DNA of 64,000 nt from Bacilli bacterium (GCA_017617065.1 JAFZWP010000021.1:1-64000); one strand, 5' to 3'; positions 16,147 through 25,077 are shown, numbered from the stretch's first letter. Program-made: numbers and translations. The notes: a model not told the origin generated them from the sequence alone.

Positions 16147-16904
16147 TTTGCTTTAACCACCTTTTTTAAATATATATAGGCAAGTCCTAAATGAATCAAA
16201 TCTTTTTCATAAATACTGCCATCAAAATAATCTAAATAGTGTCTACTAGCTCCCCCAGTGAATACTATTTTTGCATCCTTCACATATGATTTATATCTAG
16301 CAATGATTTCTTTTAAAGCACCAATTGTTCCATATAGCATACCGCTTCTTAATGCATCTACGGTATTTCCACCAATAAAGCGTTCTGGTTCTTTAATATC
16401 TGTACAGTTTAGCAAAGCCGTTGCAGAACATAAATCATTAAAGGCAGCAGTTACACCTGGATAAATTGTGCAAGCAAGAAGTGTATTATCTTTTACCAGT
16501 GTAAGTGTAATAGCTGTTCCCATATCAATGGTAATTGATGATCTAAAACGTCTAGCACTTTCAATACAGCCACAGAATATATCAGCACCTAGCTCGTATT
16601 TACCTAATACATCAAGTTTTAATAAATCCTCATATTCAGTTGGTGTAATAAACATTGCATTAATATCAACTTCTTTTAAAGCCGCTTTAATCTTTTTATC
16701 TACATCAGGTACTACACTACTAACCAAAGCTGCAAGTGGTACAAATTTGTCTTTTAAATTCAAAAAGTCTTTGCAAAGTGTCGCTTTTTTCACATCGTCA
16801 TCTTTGTACTTTTGACTCCACTTGATATCTTTGCTTTGATAATCAATAACTACAATACTAGTATTAGTATTACCTACATCTATTGTTATAATATTTCTTC
16901 CCAT
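16143..16904 (-). CDS. coaX: Type III pantothenate kinase
   Basis: A 253-residue protein of the ASKHA fold with IDVGNTNTSIVV (phosphate loop) at the start, YELGADIFCGC near residue 102, SITIDMGTAITL near 122 and IYPGVTAAFNDLCSATALL near 150. These are the CoaX signature motifs. It phosphorylates pantothenate, the first step to coenzyme A; type III enzymes need a monovalent cation and are not feedback-inhibited by CoA. It has a TAGGTAAG site and follows a lipoprotein gene by 8 bp. Its TGA stop overlaps the next ATG. Confidence 0.94.
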   Translation of the reverse strand: MGRNIITIDVGNTNTSIVVIDYQSKDIKWSQKYKDDDVKKATLCKDFLNLKDKFVPLAALVSSVVPDVDKKIKAALKEVDINAMFITPTEYEDLLKLDVLGKYELGADIFCGCIESARRFRSSITIDMGTAITLTLVKDNTLLACTIYPGVTAAFNDLCSATALLNCTDIKEPERFIGGNTVDALRSGMLYGTIGALKEIIARYKSYVKDAKIVFTGGASRHYLDYFDGSIYEKDLIHLGLAYIYLKKVVKAK

Positions 16905-16912
16905 ATTCTTAC

Positions 16913-17302
16913 CTACTCTTCATTTTTCCAATCAAATAATAATTCGCCTTTAAATACATTAGCACTCTCTAACTCAAACCTATAATTACCTTTTTCTAAA
17001 TCAAAATAATAAGTATTGTTTGTGGACTTAGTTACTTCAATTGTATGAAGCACATCATTATCTTTAGTGATTTTGATGTATAATACATCATCTTCTGTCT
17101 CAGTGTAAGTTACTATTCTTACACGAGTATCTTCTGAAAAACTCTTTTTAAAAGTATAAGTCCCTTTAAATGCTCCAAAGTTATAATGATTGAAACTTTT
17201 ATTTTCTTCGGTTGATGATGCTCCCATAACATAGCTTGGCATGCAGCCACTAAACATTATAAAAACAAATAAAATTAGACTGATTGTTAATAACTTTTTC
17301 AT
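16913..17302 (-). CDS. Small lipoprotein of unknown function
   Basis: The 129-residue product starts MKKLLTISLILFVFIMFSGC, a classic lipoprotein signal with lipidated Cys20. The mature part is about 110 residues, beta-rich in appearance, acidic, with no recognised domain; TYTFKKSF, VRIVTYTETEDD and YRFELESANVFKGELLF suggest a beta sandwich. It is the first gene of the operon leading to coaX and tkt. The promoter -10 lies so close to the ATG that the transcript may have no leader, and no Shine-Dalgarno is visible. Confidence 0.8.
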   Translation of the reverse strand: MKKLLTISLILFVFIMFSGCMPSYVMGASSTEENKSFNHYNFGAFKGTYTFKKSFSEDTRVRIVTYTETEDDVLYIKITKDNDVLHTIEVTKSTNNTYYFDLEKGNYRFELESANVFKGELLFDWKNEE

Positions 17303-17308
17303 ATATCA

Positions 17309-17337
17309 ATTATATCATTTAATTATCTTTTATTCAA
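17309..17337 (-). promoter_or_regulatory. Promoter of the lipoprotein-coaX-tkt operon
   Basis: TTGAAT (17332-17337) and TATAAT (17309-17314) spaced 17 bp with an extended TGA. The expected start of transcription falls on or next to the ATG at 17302. Confidence 0.75.
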
Positions 17338-17363
17338 TTTACAAAATTATATATATTTATGAG

Positions 17364-17392
17364 TTGAGAACTTTAGGCTTTTTTTGTATAAT
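17364..17392 (+). promoter_or_regulatory. Promoter of the metallo-beta-lactamase-fold gene
   Basis: TTGAGA (17364-17369) and TATAAT (17387-17392), 17-bp spacer, divergent from the lipoprotein-operon promoter and 23 bp from the ATG. Confidence 0.75.
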
Positions 17393-17415
17393 GGTATTAA
17401 TTTAGGGGTAAAGTT

Positions 17416-18324
17416 ATGGAAAAATTACATTTCATGAATTACATATGGAGTGATTGTATCTTAGTAGAAAGTGATGGTTTATATGCGCTTGTAGATACTG
17501 GAGAAGTCAACCACTTAAATAAAACATTAGCATATCTTGATTATCTAGGAGTTAAAGAATTAGAATTTGTTTATATCACTCATTTTCATTATGATCACTA
17601 TAGTGGAGCGGAAGCAATTTTAAAAACATATAAAGTTAAAAACTTCTTTATGCAAGCATATAGTGGGACTGATGGTGATGATGGATCAGGTAATAAACAA
17701 CCAGGACTAGATGATGAATATCATTTCGATGCTAATTATCAATTTAAAAAGATTCTAGAATTAGCTAATAAGAAATGTGAACATGTGGAAGTGGTAAGCG
17801 ATAACATGGCAAGTGTTGAATGTGGAAAATTCAAATTCAAACCATTTAGAACCGCAAATTACGTAAGACAAGCATATGAAGATAAAAATGCATATTGTTA
17901 TCATCAATGCTTGTTGAGTGAAAATGGTAACTCTTCGCCACTATTTGCTCATGTTAATGGTAAAAACATATTCTTAGGTAGCGATATAGCTGACTATAAT
18001 GCTGAGGTAGAATATTTATCTTATGTTAATTTAAATATTGCAAAAGAGCTTAATTGCCAAATTGATATATATAAAGTACCACATCATGGTACAAGTGGCT
18101 GTAACACCAAAGAAACCCTTGCTATATATAGACCAAAACATGCTATCATTACTAATAGCTATTGGTATTTAGAAAGATGGTCAACTATTAAAGATTTAAT
18201 GGAAGCAAATAAAGATTGTAGAATCTTAACAACCGAAAGAAAGTATCTAATCTATACAATTCCAAAAAATGGTGAAATTAGTGTAGATATGATTAGTTAT
18301 GATGAATTATATAATCGTAAATAA
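17416..18324 (+). CDS. Metallo-beta-lactamase-fold hydrolase
   Basis: The 302-residue protein carries the metal-binding motif THFHYDH (His56, His58, Asp60, His61) and later HLxx-type ligands: GSDIADYN near 193 and PHHGTSG near 215. This is the arrangement of ComEC-like or generic MBL-fold hydrolases with a dinuclear metal site. No signal peptide or membrane segment is seen, so it is likely cytoplasmic. Substrate unknown. It is a lone plus-strand gene between divergent and convergent neighbours, with AGGGGT upstream and a strong bidirectional terminator after it. Confidence 0.85.
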   Translation: MEKLHFMNYIWSDCILVESDGLYALVDTGEVNHLNKTLAYLDYLGVKELEFVYITHFHYDHYSGAEAILKTYKVKNFFMQAYSGTDGDDGSGNKQPGLDDEYHFDANYQFKKILELANKKCEHVEVVSDNMASVECGKFKFKPFRTANYVRQAYEDKNAYCYHQCLLSENGNSSPLFAHVNGKNIFLGSDIADYNAEVEYLSYVNLNIAKELNCQIDIYKVPHHGTSGCNTKETLAIYRPKHAIITNSYWYLERWSTIKDLMEANKDCRILTTERKYLIYTIPKNGEISVDMISYDELYNRK

Positions 18325-18357
18325 AAGAAGGACTATTGTGAAATAATCCTTCTTTTT
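18323..18357. terminator. Bidirectional terminator between convergent genes
   Basis: GAAGGACTATT pairs with AATAATCCTTC (one mismatch), flanked by A4 on the left and T5 on the right. It ends the plus-strand MBL gene and the minus-strand pheST-epimerase operon. Confidence 0.85.
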
Positions 18358-19216
18358 ATATTCTTTCTATAATATAAGAAAACTCTTTTTCTTCACCTGG
18401 ATTAATATCAATTAAATCAGGTTTAGTATAAAATTCATGATTTGAATTTACTAAATCATCATAGCCACACCAAGGTTCTAAACATATATATTTGCTTCTT
18501 GGCTTTGTCCATAAAGCTAAAGTATTTAAGTTTTCAAATGTAAACTTAATTCCTTTGTTATTCTTATTTAATAAGTATACAACTCTAGACTTAATATCTT
18601 TAATAATTAAAGCATCTACTTCAAATAATTTATAGTCTAAGTTTAATTCTTTTAGATTATCAAATTTATATAGATAATTATTAAAATCAATTAATCCTTC
18701 TGGATATGATGGGCTTACGAATGATTCTTCTTTTTCAAATACGATTTTATAATCATCAAATTCTTCATTATCATTAAATGGGCAGTTAAATCCTGGGTGG
18801 CCACCAATACTGAATTTAAAGGATACGTTATCTATATTTTTAACTCTAATTGTTGTTTTTAAACCACTATCAATTAATTTATAAGTAACATATACTTCAT
18901 ATTTAAATGGAAACATTTTTAATGATGAATCACTATATGTATCCTTAAATGTAAGTGCATCTTTAGTCTTATTTATCAAAACTAAATCGTGATCTCTTAA
19001 GAATCCATGCTTAGTGATGTTGTACTTTTCTTTATTAATAATTGTAAAACCATTTTTTAAGCATCCTACTATTGGAAATAAGAATGGAGCGCTTCTTCCC
19101 CAAACTTCATCTTTTTGCCTAATAATGCTTAAACCATCAATTACTAACTTTGCAGTTTCTGCTCCATGGTTATCTACTTCTAAATAAATATGATCATTGC
19201 TAATAGAATACAACAT
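18356..19216 (-). CDS. Aldose 1-epimerase family protein (copy 2)
   Basis: The 286-residue protein has the galactose-mutarotase-like fold pattern: APFLFPIVGCLKNG near residue 45, KHGFLRDHDLV near 67, the conserved IGGHPGFNCPF near 137 and WTKPRSKYICLEPW near 235. It resembles the LacX/YphB-type subgroup, which acts on aldose sugars or sugar phosphates by interconverting anomers. It lies 8 bp after a paralogue of the same length with which it shares most motifs, so the pair arose by tandem duplication. The stop overlaps the terminator stem. Confidence 0.87.
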   Translation of the reverse strand: MLYSISNDHIYLEVDNHGAETAKLVIDGLSIIRQKDEVWGRSAPFLFPIVGCLKNGFTIINKEKYNITKHGFLRDHDLVLINKTKDALTFKDTYSDSSLKMFPFKYEVYVTYKLIDSGLKTTIRVKNIDNVSFKFSIGGHPGFNCPFNDNEEFDDYKIVFEKEESFVSPSYPEGLIDFNNYLYKFDNLKELNLDYKLFEVDALIIKDIKSRVVYLLNKNNKGIKFTFENLNTLALWTKPRSKYICLEPWCGYDDLVNSNHEFYTKPDLIDINPGEEKEFSYIIERI

Positions 19217-19224
19217 ATTATTAC

Positions 19225-20088
19225 CTATATAATTTCAATATTAAATGATACTTCTTTTTCTTCACCTGGCATAATATTAATTAAATCAGGTTTTGTTAAG
19301 AAATCTTGATTGGTATTATATAAATCAGCATATCCATGCCATGGTTCAAAGCATAAATATTTGCTACCTGGTCTAGTCCAAAAAGCAATAGTATTAAAGC
19401 CATTATATGTGAATTTAATTCCATGATTGTTTTGATTTAATAAACATATTGTATCCGATTTAAGATTACGATTTACAATGGCATCGACTAAGAAATATTT
19501 ATAATCTAGGTCAATTCTATCAATATTTATAAATTCAAAACTAGGATGATCAAAGTCAAGCATACATCCACTTGCTATACTAGGAGACGCAAATGTTTCT
19601 TTTTTATTAAATAAGATATGATAATCATTAAACTGTTCGTATTTATTCAAAGGGCAAACAATTCCTGGATGACCACCAATATTATATTTATAACTAACTT
19701 CATCAATGTTTTTAACTTTAATGATTGTATCATATGATTTTTTATTTAATCTATATGTTACATATAGTTCATATTTAAATGGATATAACGCAAGAGTTTC
19801 TTCATCATATTTATCAAAGAATGTTATTTCATCATCTTTTTGACTTATTACGCTAAACTCGCGACTTGCCGCAAACCCATGAACACCTAAAGTTATTTTC
19901 TTACCTTCATAATAAGCATATCCGTCTTTAAGTCTACCAACAATTGGAAAAAGAATTGGTGCAGTGCGGTCCCATACTTCATCTCTTTCGCGCAAATAGT
20001 TTACACCTTTGTGAACTAAATGAAGAGCTTCAGCGCCAATGCTATCTAATTCTAGAGTTAAATATTTATTCTTAATTGTGTAAATCAT
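19225..20088 (-). CDS. Aldose 1-epimerase family protein (copy 1)
   Basis: The 287-residue protein has the same motifs as its downstream neighbour: APILFPIVGRLKDG, GVHGFAASREF (catalytic His region), YNIGGHPGIVCPL and WTRPGSKYLCFEPW. Expected reaction is anomer interconversion of an aldose in the cytoplasm. It overlaps the P-loop kinase gene by 17 nt and has AAAAGG upstream of the ATG. Its location behind pheST and a kinase does not reveal the sugar. The two copies differ throughout, so the duplication is not recent. Confidence 0.87.
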   Translation of the reverse strand: MIYTIKNKYLTLELDSIGAEALHLVHKGVNYLRERDEVWDRTAPILFPIVGRLKDGYAYYEGKKITLGVHGFAASREFSVISQKDDEITFFDKYDEETLALYPFKYELYVTYRLNKKSYDTIIKVKNIDEVSYKYNIGGHPGIVCPLNKYEQFNDYHILFNKKETFASPSIASGCMLDFDHPSFEFINIDRIDLDYKYFLVDAIVNRNLKSDTICLLNQNNHGIKFTYNGFNTIAFWTRPGSKYLCFEPWHGYADLYNTNQDFLTKPDLINIMPGEEKEVSFNIEII

Positions 20089-20539
20089 TTTTAATTACCT
20101 TTCTAAAAATAAATCCTTCATCTTCTTTAGGTGCTATTATCTTTTCTCCATAAGATAATATTACTTCAGGCGGAATAAATCTTTCCCCCGGCATATTATT
20201 TCTTTTAACAGCGCGATCATAACATATCTTAGGGTCTACATCAAAATAATAAGTACCTATTTCAAAATCATTAGAATATTCTTTAATTTTATCTTTGAAG
20301 TTATTTCTTACTTTAGGAGTAATGTTAGTAGCATCATATATAAAGTCTTGATTATTTAAAACATTATTAATACATGCCTCAAATATAAGTGGCCAAATAT
20401 CACTTTCTTTAGTATCGGGATGGAGGTTGCGCATTTCATCACTTGATACAATTGGAATATTAAGTTCTTTTGATAACTTTTTTGCGTATGTGGTTTTACC
20501 ACTAGCAGGTATTCCTACTAACATATGGATTCTAACCAT
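20072..20539 (-). CDS. P-loop kinase, polynucleotide-kinase/zeta-like
   Basis: A 155-residue single-domain protein with the Walker A loop VGIPASGKTTYAKKL (residues 8-18), IVSSDEMR near 31 (substrate-binding Asp), DATNITPKVRNNF near 70 and a lid DRAVKRNNMPGERFIPPEV near 108. This order is typical of small AAA kinases related to polynucleotide kinase 5' domains and zeta-toxin folds, which phosphorylate sugars, nucleotides or RNA ends. No antitoxin-like partner is seen. It sits 9 bp after pheT and overlaps the epimerase gene. The substrate is unknown. Confidence 0.82.
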   Translation of the reverse strand: MVRIHMLVGIPASGKTTYAKKLSKELNIPIVSSDEMRNLHPDTKESDIWPLIFEACINNVLNNQDFIYDATNITPKVRNNFKDKIKEYSNDFEIGTYYFDVDPKICYDRAVKRNNMPGERFIPPEVILSYGEKIIAPKEDEGFIFRKVIKNDLHN

Positions 20540-20548
20540 TTTAATCTC

Positions 20549-22954
20549 CTAAATCTCTCTTAATTTTGCTCCTACTCTAAATGATAAATCTTTTAGAATC
20601 TTCTTAATCTTTTCATTAATGATTTCATCAGTTAATTGACTTTGTGATGTGAATACAAGTTTTAAAGCAACACTCTTTTCATCACTTGCTACTTTTTCAC
20701 CTACGTATACATCAAATACCTTAACATCACTTAATAATTCTTTTTCGCTTTTTCTAATTGAAGCTATGATATCACTTGCTAGTACGTTTTTCTTAACGAC
20801 TAATGCTAAGTCTCTTTCTACGCTAGGTAGCTTATTAATAGGCGTATATTTTCTAATTGGTTCCACATAATCAAGTAACCAATCAATCTTTAATTCATAT
20901 ACATATGTTTCATCTAAGCCGTTATCACGAGCATATTTTGGATGAAGTTGACCAATAAATCCAATTGTCTCTCCATTATATAATACAGTAGCACTACGTT
21001 TTGGGTGAAGTTCGGTTACTTCTTTATCAATTGGTTTATATTCTAGTTTTAAATCAAACTTAGCAAATAAGAAATCAATAATTCCTTTTACTAAATAGAA
21101 ATCAACTTTTTCAAGTTTAGCTGAATGTAGTGTAGATGAGAATGTTCCACTCATAATACCAGCTAGGCGGTATTCTTCTAAATATGAATCAGTTTCATTT
21201 TTAGTATTGTCAAAATATACTTTTCCAATTTCAAAAGCAGAATAGTCTTTACATTTTCTTGATACATTATATTTACATACATCAACTAAAGATGGAACTA
21301 ATGATTTTCTTAATACGCTTCTATCTTCAGTCAAAGGCATTAATAATTTAATGTTATCTAAATCAAGATGATTATATGTGAACTGCTTATTTTGCGCTTC
21401 ATTTACTAAAGAATATGTAACTGTTTCAAATAAACCAAGTCCTGATAATGTATCTTTAATCTTAGCTTCGTTTGCTTGCATGTTATTTAGCCCGCCTACT
21501 AAGCTATCAGTTGGAGTGGTAGCTGGTAAGTTTTCATAACCATATAGTCTACCTACTTCTTCTACGATATCTTGCATAATTGTAATATCAGGTCTACGCG
21601 ATGGTACATATACTTTTAGTTTTTCACCATTTGCTTCTACTTTAAATCTTAAATCTTCTAAAATCTTTACGATTTGTTTAGTTTCAATATTAGTACCAAG
21701 TAGGTGATTTACATTATAACTTGTTAAATTTACTACTGTATCAGCCACTTCGCTAATTCCGGCATGTACCCACTCTTTATCTACTTTTGCATCAGCTAAA
21801 GTAGTAAATAAGTAGTTAGTATAATCTAGAGCTAACTTAGTTCTATTTAAATCTACACCTCTTTCAAATCGCATAGATGATTCTGAATGCAAGTTAAGTC
21901 TAGCAGCAGTTTTTCTAACTGTCATAGGATCAAAGATAGCTGCTTCAATTAATACATTTTTAGTTGTATCTTTAATATCTGAATTAGCTCCACCCATTAC
22001 ACCAGCTAGTGCTACACCCTTTAATCCATCTGTAATTAATAAATCAGTTGGTTCTAGTTTACGTTCTATATCATCTAGAGTTGTAATAGTTTCACCTTGC
22101 TTAGCATATCTTACTACAATCTTATTACCAAGTACGTCATAATCAAATGAATGAAGTGGTTGACCAAATAAAGCTAAAATATAATTAGTAATATCAACTA
22201 CATTATTAATTGGTCTAACCCCAAAGGCAATAAGCCTTGCTTTTAACCATAGAGGAGATGGTTTAATGTGTACATCTCTAATAACTTGTGCATAGTATGA
22301 TTTACATGCATCAGCTTCAATTCTTACTTCTAAATCTTTATCCATTAAACTACTACGTTTATAATCGTAAGTAAGTTGCTTAAGTGGGCGATTGAAAGCA
22401 GCAGATAATTCGTAAGCAACACCAATCATACTAAGTAGGTCACCCCTATTAGGTGTAATACCAAGTTCTATTACATAATCATCCATATTTAATGCTTTTA
22501 GTGCATCAGTGCCTGGAGTAATTTCATCTTCAAAATAATAAATGCCATGAGCATATTTTTCAGGTATAAATTTTGCTTCAATTCCAAGTTCAGCTAAAGA
22601 GCAGCACATACCAAAGCTTTCTACGCCTCTAATCTTAGATGCTTTGATTTCGCCTCCTGGTAGGATAGCTCCAACTAAAGCAACAATTACGTATTGGCCT
22701 GCTTCAACATTTGGTGCTCCACAAACAATTTGAAGAGTCTCTTTGCCTACATCTACTGTTAACACATTTAAGTGATCTGAATCAGGATGAGGAGTTTTAG
22801 TTAATACGTGACCGATAACTAAATTTGAAGCATCTACTAATTTTTCTAAGTTTTCTACTTCAATACTATATAAACTAACTTTATCTACAATATCTTTAAC
22901 GCTTAATCCTGTTAAATCTACTAATTCATTTAACCATTCTAATTTTACTCGCAT
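20549..22954 (-). CDS. pheT: Phenylalanyl-tRNA synthetase beta subunit
   Basis: About 801 residues, the normal length for bacterial PheT. The N-terminal EMAPII-like tRNA-binding domain (IGHVLTKTPHPDSDHLNV near 50) is followed by B3/B4 editing, B5, the catalytic-like core and a C-terminal anticodon-binding (ferredoxin-like) domain ending in SFRVGAKLREI. It pairs with PheS to charge tRNA-Phe and clear mischarged Tyr. I prefer the ATG at 22954 over an upstream in-frame GTG at 22963, because AGAGGTGG lies 8 nt before it. It is 11 bp downstream of pheS. Confidence 0.97.
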   Translation of the reverse strand: MRVKLEWLNELVDLTGLSVKDIVDKVSLYSIEVENLEKLVDASNLVIGHVLTKTPHPDSDHLNVLTVDVGKETLQIVCGAPNVEAGQYVIVALVGAILPGGEIKASKIRGVESFGMCCSLAELGIEAKFIPEKYAHGIYYFEDEITPGTDALKALNMDDYVIELGITPNRGDLLSMIGVAYELSAAFNRPLKQLTYDYKRSSLMDKDLEVRIEADACKSYYAQVIRDVHIKPSPLWLKARLIAFGVRPINNVVDITNYILALFGQPLHSFDYDVLGNKIVVRYAKQGETITTLDDIERKLEPTDLLITDGLKGVALAGVMGGANSDIKDTTKNVLIEAAIFDPMTVRKTAARLNLHSESSMRFERGVDLNRTKLALDYTNYLFTTLADAKVDKEWVHAGISEVADTVVNLTSYNVNHLLGTNIETKQIVKILEDLRFKVEANGEKLKVYVPSRRPDITIMQDIVEEVGRLYGYENLPATTPTDSLVGGLNNMQANEAKIKDTLSGLGLFETVTYSLVNEAQNKQFTYNHLDLDNIKLLMPLTEDRSVLRKSLVPSLVDVCKYNVSRKCKDYSAFEIGKVYFDNTKNETDSYLEEYRLAGIMSGTFSSTLHSAKLEKVDFYLVKGIIDFLFAKFDLKLEYKPIDKEVTELHPKRSATVLYNGETIGFIGQLHPKYARDNGLDETYVYELKIDWLLDYVEPIRKYTPINKLPSVERDLALVVKKNVLASDIIASIRKSEKELLSDVKVFDVYVGEKVASDEKSVALKLVFTSQSQLTDEIINEKIKKILKDLSFRVGAKLREI

Positions 22955-22965
22955 AGTTACCACCT

Positions 22966-23994
22966 CTAAAATTGCTTTAAGAATCTAACATCATCGTTAT
23001 AGAAATTACGGATGTCATCGATTCCATATTTAAGCATTGCGATTCTTTCAATTCCAATACCAAATGCAAATCCTTGCATCTTTTCTGGATCATATCCAGC
23101 CATTTTAAGTACATTAGGATGAACCATTCCCGCACCTAACACTTCAATCCATCCATTTTGTTTACAAAGTGGACAACCTTTTCCATGGCATTTGAAGCAA
23201 GAGAAGTCTACTTCTACACTAGGTTCTGTAAATGGGAAGAATGATGGACGGAATCTTACCTTAACATCTTGGCCAAATAGTTTTCTAAAAATAGTTTGTA
23301 GAGTCCCTTTTAAATCAGCCATAGTAACATTAGGTCCAACTACTAAACCTTCACATTGCATGAATTGATGAGAATGTGTTGCATCATCATTATCTCTTCT
23401 ATAAACTTTACCAGGACAAATAATCTTAACTGGTTCACCCTTAGCTGCTAAAAGCGTTCTAATTTGAACTGGAGAAGTTTGTGTACGAAGTAACATGTTT
23501 TCTGTAATGTAATATGAATCTTGCATTTCACGAGCAGGATGACCTTTAGGTAAGTTAAGCATTTCAAAATTATATAAGTCGCATTCTACTTCTGGTCCAT
23601 CAGCTACTTTAAAGCCCATTGAAGAGCATATTTCTTCAATTTCACTATATATCTTAGTTAGAGGATGTAAGTTACCACTTGACATCTCTTTGCCAGGTAG
23701 TGTTACATCGATTTCTTGAGATTCAAGCAAAGCGTTAATTCTTGCTTCTTCTAAAGAAGCAATTTTATCTCTAACTTTATTTTCTAGGTTAGTTTTAAAG
23801 TTATTTATCTTTTCACCTAATTCTTTTCTGCCTTCAGCGCCTAAATCTTTCATTGTTGACATAAGAGCGTTTAATTTGCTTTTTTTGCCCAAAAATTGCG
23901 CCTTGGCTTCGTTTACTTCTTGTACTTGACTTGCTTTATCAATCGTAAGATTTGCCTCTTCTTCCAAAGATTTTAATAATTCTTCAGTTTCCAT
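22966..23994 (-). CDS. pheS: Phenylalanyl-tRNA synthetase alpha subunit
   Basis: A 342-residue class II synthetase subunit: N-terminal coiled-coil (about 1-90) that contacts tRNA, then the catalytic core with HPLTKIYSEIE, FNFEMLNLPKGHPAREMQDSYY-type motif 1/2 area, TSPVQIRTL, HSHQFMQCEGL and motif 3 GFAFGIGIERIAML near 312. An insert with Cys pairs (CFKCHGKGCPLCKQ, near 263) is common in this family and may bind zinc. It forms the PheST heterotetramer. It has AAAAGGAG before the ATG and is regulated, with the preceding nitroreductase-like gene, by a T-box. Confidence 0.97.
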   Translation of the reverse strand: METEELLKSLEEEANLTIDKASQVQEVNEAKAQFLGKKSKLNALMSTMKDLGAEGRKELGEKINNFKTNLENKVRDKIASLEEARINALLESQEIDVTLPGKEMSSGNLHPLTKIYSEIEEICSSMGFKVADGPEVECDLYNFEMLNLPKGHPAREMQDSYYITENMLLRTQTSPVQIRTLLAAKGEPVKIICPGKVYRRDNDDATHSHQFMQCEGLVVGPNVTMADLKGTLQTIFRKLFGQDVKVRFRPSFFPFTEPSVEVDFSCFKCHGKGCPLCKQNGWIEVLGAGMVHPNVLKMAGYDPEKMQGFAFGIGIERIAMLKYGIDDIRNFYNDDVRFLKQF

Positions 23995-24009
23995 ATTTAT
24001 CTCCTTTTA

Positions 24010-24762
24010 TTAATTAATCTCATAAATTGCATTTAAAAATAGTTCTTGACTACTATTATCTTCTTTAACTAGCTTGCGCTTAAAGTCTAAGCCATTATGG
24101 TATAAACATTGTTCTAAAAAGCACATAAATATACCAATATCAATACTATTATAAAAATCAACCATTTTAACTGGCATTATTCCTCTTTTACCAGCTTTCT
24201 TATAACGGTATACTTTGATCTCTTTTTGACTAGCTTCTACTACCCATGGTTGTGAATTGCACGCACTTGGTGCAAACCTGCATATGTTACCAATATCTTG
24301 ATAATAATCACCGCGCCAAATGTCAGCTAGCTCTTTTCTTTTAGATTTAAACATATCTTTTCTAAATTTAGTTTCATCATCGACTTTCGCAATCGCAATC
24401 ATTATCACAAATTGTAACCCGTCTAACACCTCTTCTTTAGGCCTACCTATACCAAACCACAATGTGCCAATATTTTTTGACACTAAATATAGATCAAGTT
24501 GTTCACCTAAATAACCAATATTGCGCAAATAATTATCTTTAAGTTCCGAATAAAAGACGATGCAATATTCTTGTCCACGCTTGCAAGATGTATCTTTAGT
24601 AATCTTAATCTTCACTTTGATTCCTTCTTCTAAAGGCGTGAGCGTATAAAAATAATCTTCAATCTCTTTTAATTCATCGATAGTTAAATGATTGTTACCA
24701 ATATTTCTAAATAGATGAAATGATTTACGTTTAAAAATATTACTATATAATTTTTTATCCAT
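24010..24762 (-). CDS. Nitroreductase-family protein
   Basis: A 250-residue protein of the FMN-dependent nitroreductase superfamily: FKRKSFHLFRN at the start replaces the usual RRSxRxF FMN-phosphate loop, LGEQLDLYLVSKNIGTLWFGIGRPK near 82 is the conserved central helix, and RFAPSACNSQPW near 162 is the second signature. It most resembles a subgroup with a duplicated or TM1586-like arrangement. It probably binds FMN, but its substrate is unknown. It is the first gene after the Phe T-box leader and lies 15 bp upstream of pheS, an unusual place for such a gene. Confidence 0.78.
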   Translation of the reverse strand: MDKKLYSNIFKRKSFHLFRNIGNNHLTIDELKEIEDYFYTLTPLEEGIKVKIKITKDTSCKRGQEYCIVFYSELKDNYLRNIGYLGEQLDLYLVSKNIGTLWFGIGRPKEEVLDGLQFVIMIAIAKVDDETKFRKDMFKSKRKELADIWRGDYYQDIGNICRFAPSACNSQPWVVEASQKEIKVYRYKKAGKRGIMPVKMVDFYNSIDIGIFMCFLEQCLYHNGLDFKRKLVKEDNSSQELFLNAIYEIN

Positions 24763-24772
24763 ACCTTCTCCA

Positions 24773-24998
24773 ATAAAAAAATCCTTAAACCATATATAGT
24801 TTAAGGACTAGATTTCTAGCGGTACCACCTTAATTAAAGAAAAATTCTTTTCTTTCACTTCATTGACTTTTAACGCTTGCTAGCGGGTATGATTAGTACC
24901 TCTCCAAAGACGAATTCACAAAGTTATTTAAAAGTGTTTCACCATCCCACTTCTCTCTAAATAAATAATCATTTGTTACTACTTCTTTATCTACGATT
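24773..24998 (-). promoter_or_regulatory. T-box riboswitch, Phe-specific
   Basis: The minus strand contains the T-box sequence AAGGTGGTACCGCT (24818-24831), which pairs with uncharged tRNA ends, and a terminator stem (24782-24790 with 24799-24807) followed by T8. A stem I region follows the transcription start, with a specifier-loop context GTGAATTCGTC that offers UUC at 24912-24914, a Phe codon. This matches the pheS and pheT genes downstream. Uncharged tRNA-Phe should favour antitermination and raise expression of the nitroreductase-like gene, pheS, pheT and the genes after them. Confidence 0.95.
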
Positions 24999-25004
24999 TA
25001 ATCC

Positions 25005-25033
25005 ATTATAACATTAACTAACATTTTTATCAA
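25005..25033 (-). promoter_or_regulatory. Promoter of the T-box pheST operon
   Basis: TTGATA (25028-25033) and TATAAT (25005-25010), 17-bp spacer, extended -10 TGT. Confidence 0.85.
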
Positions 25034-25040
25034 TAATTTT

Positions 25041-25070
25041 AAAAAAAGAGCAATACCTAAGGTATTGCTC
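25041..25070 (-). terminator. Terminator of the DUF4886 lipoprotein gene
   Basis: GAGCAATACC (25048-25057) pairs perfectly with GGTATTGCTC (25061-25070); minus-strand T7 follows. It lies 8 bp after the stop and only 7 bp before the next -35 box. Confidence 0.9.
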
Positions 25071-25077
25071 AAATCAA

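Noticed and set aside
20072-20539. Zeta-type toxin of a toxin-antitoxin pair
   Set aside because: The fold is similar, but there is no small antitoxin gene beside it and it is embedded between pheT and the epimerase genes.
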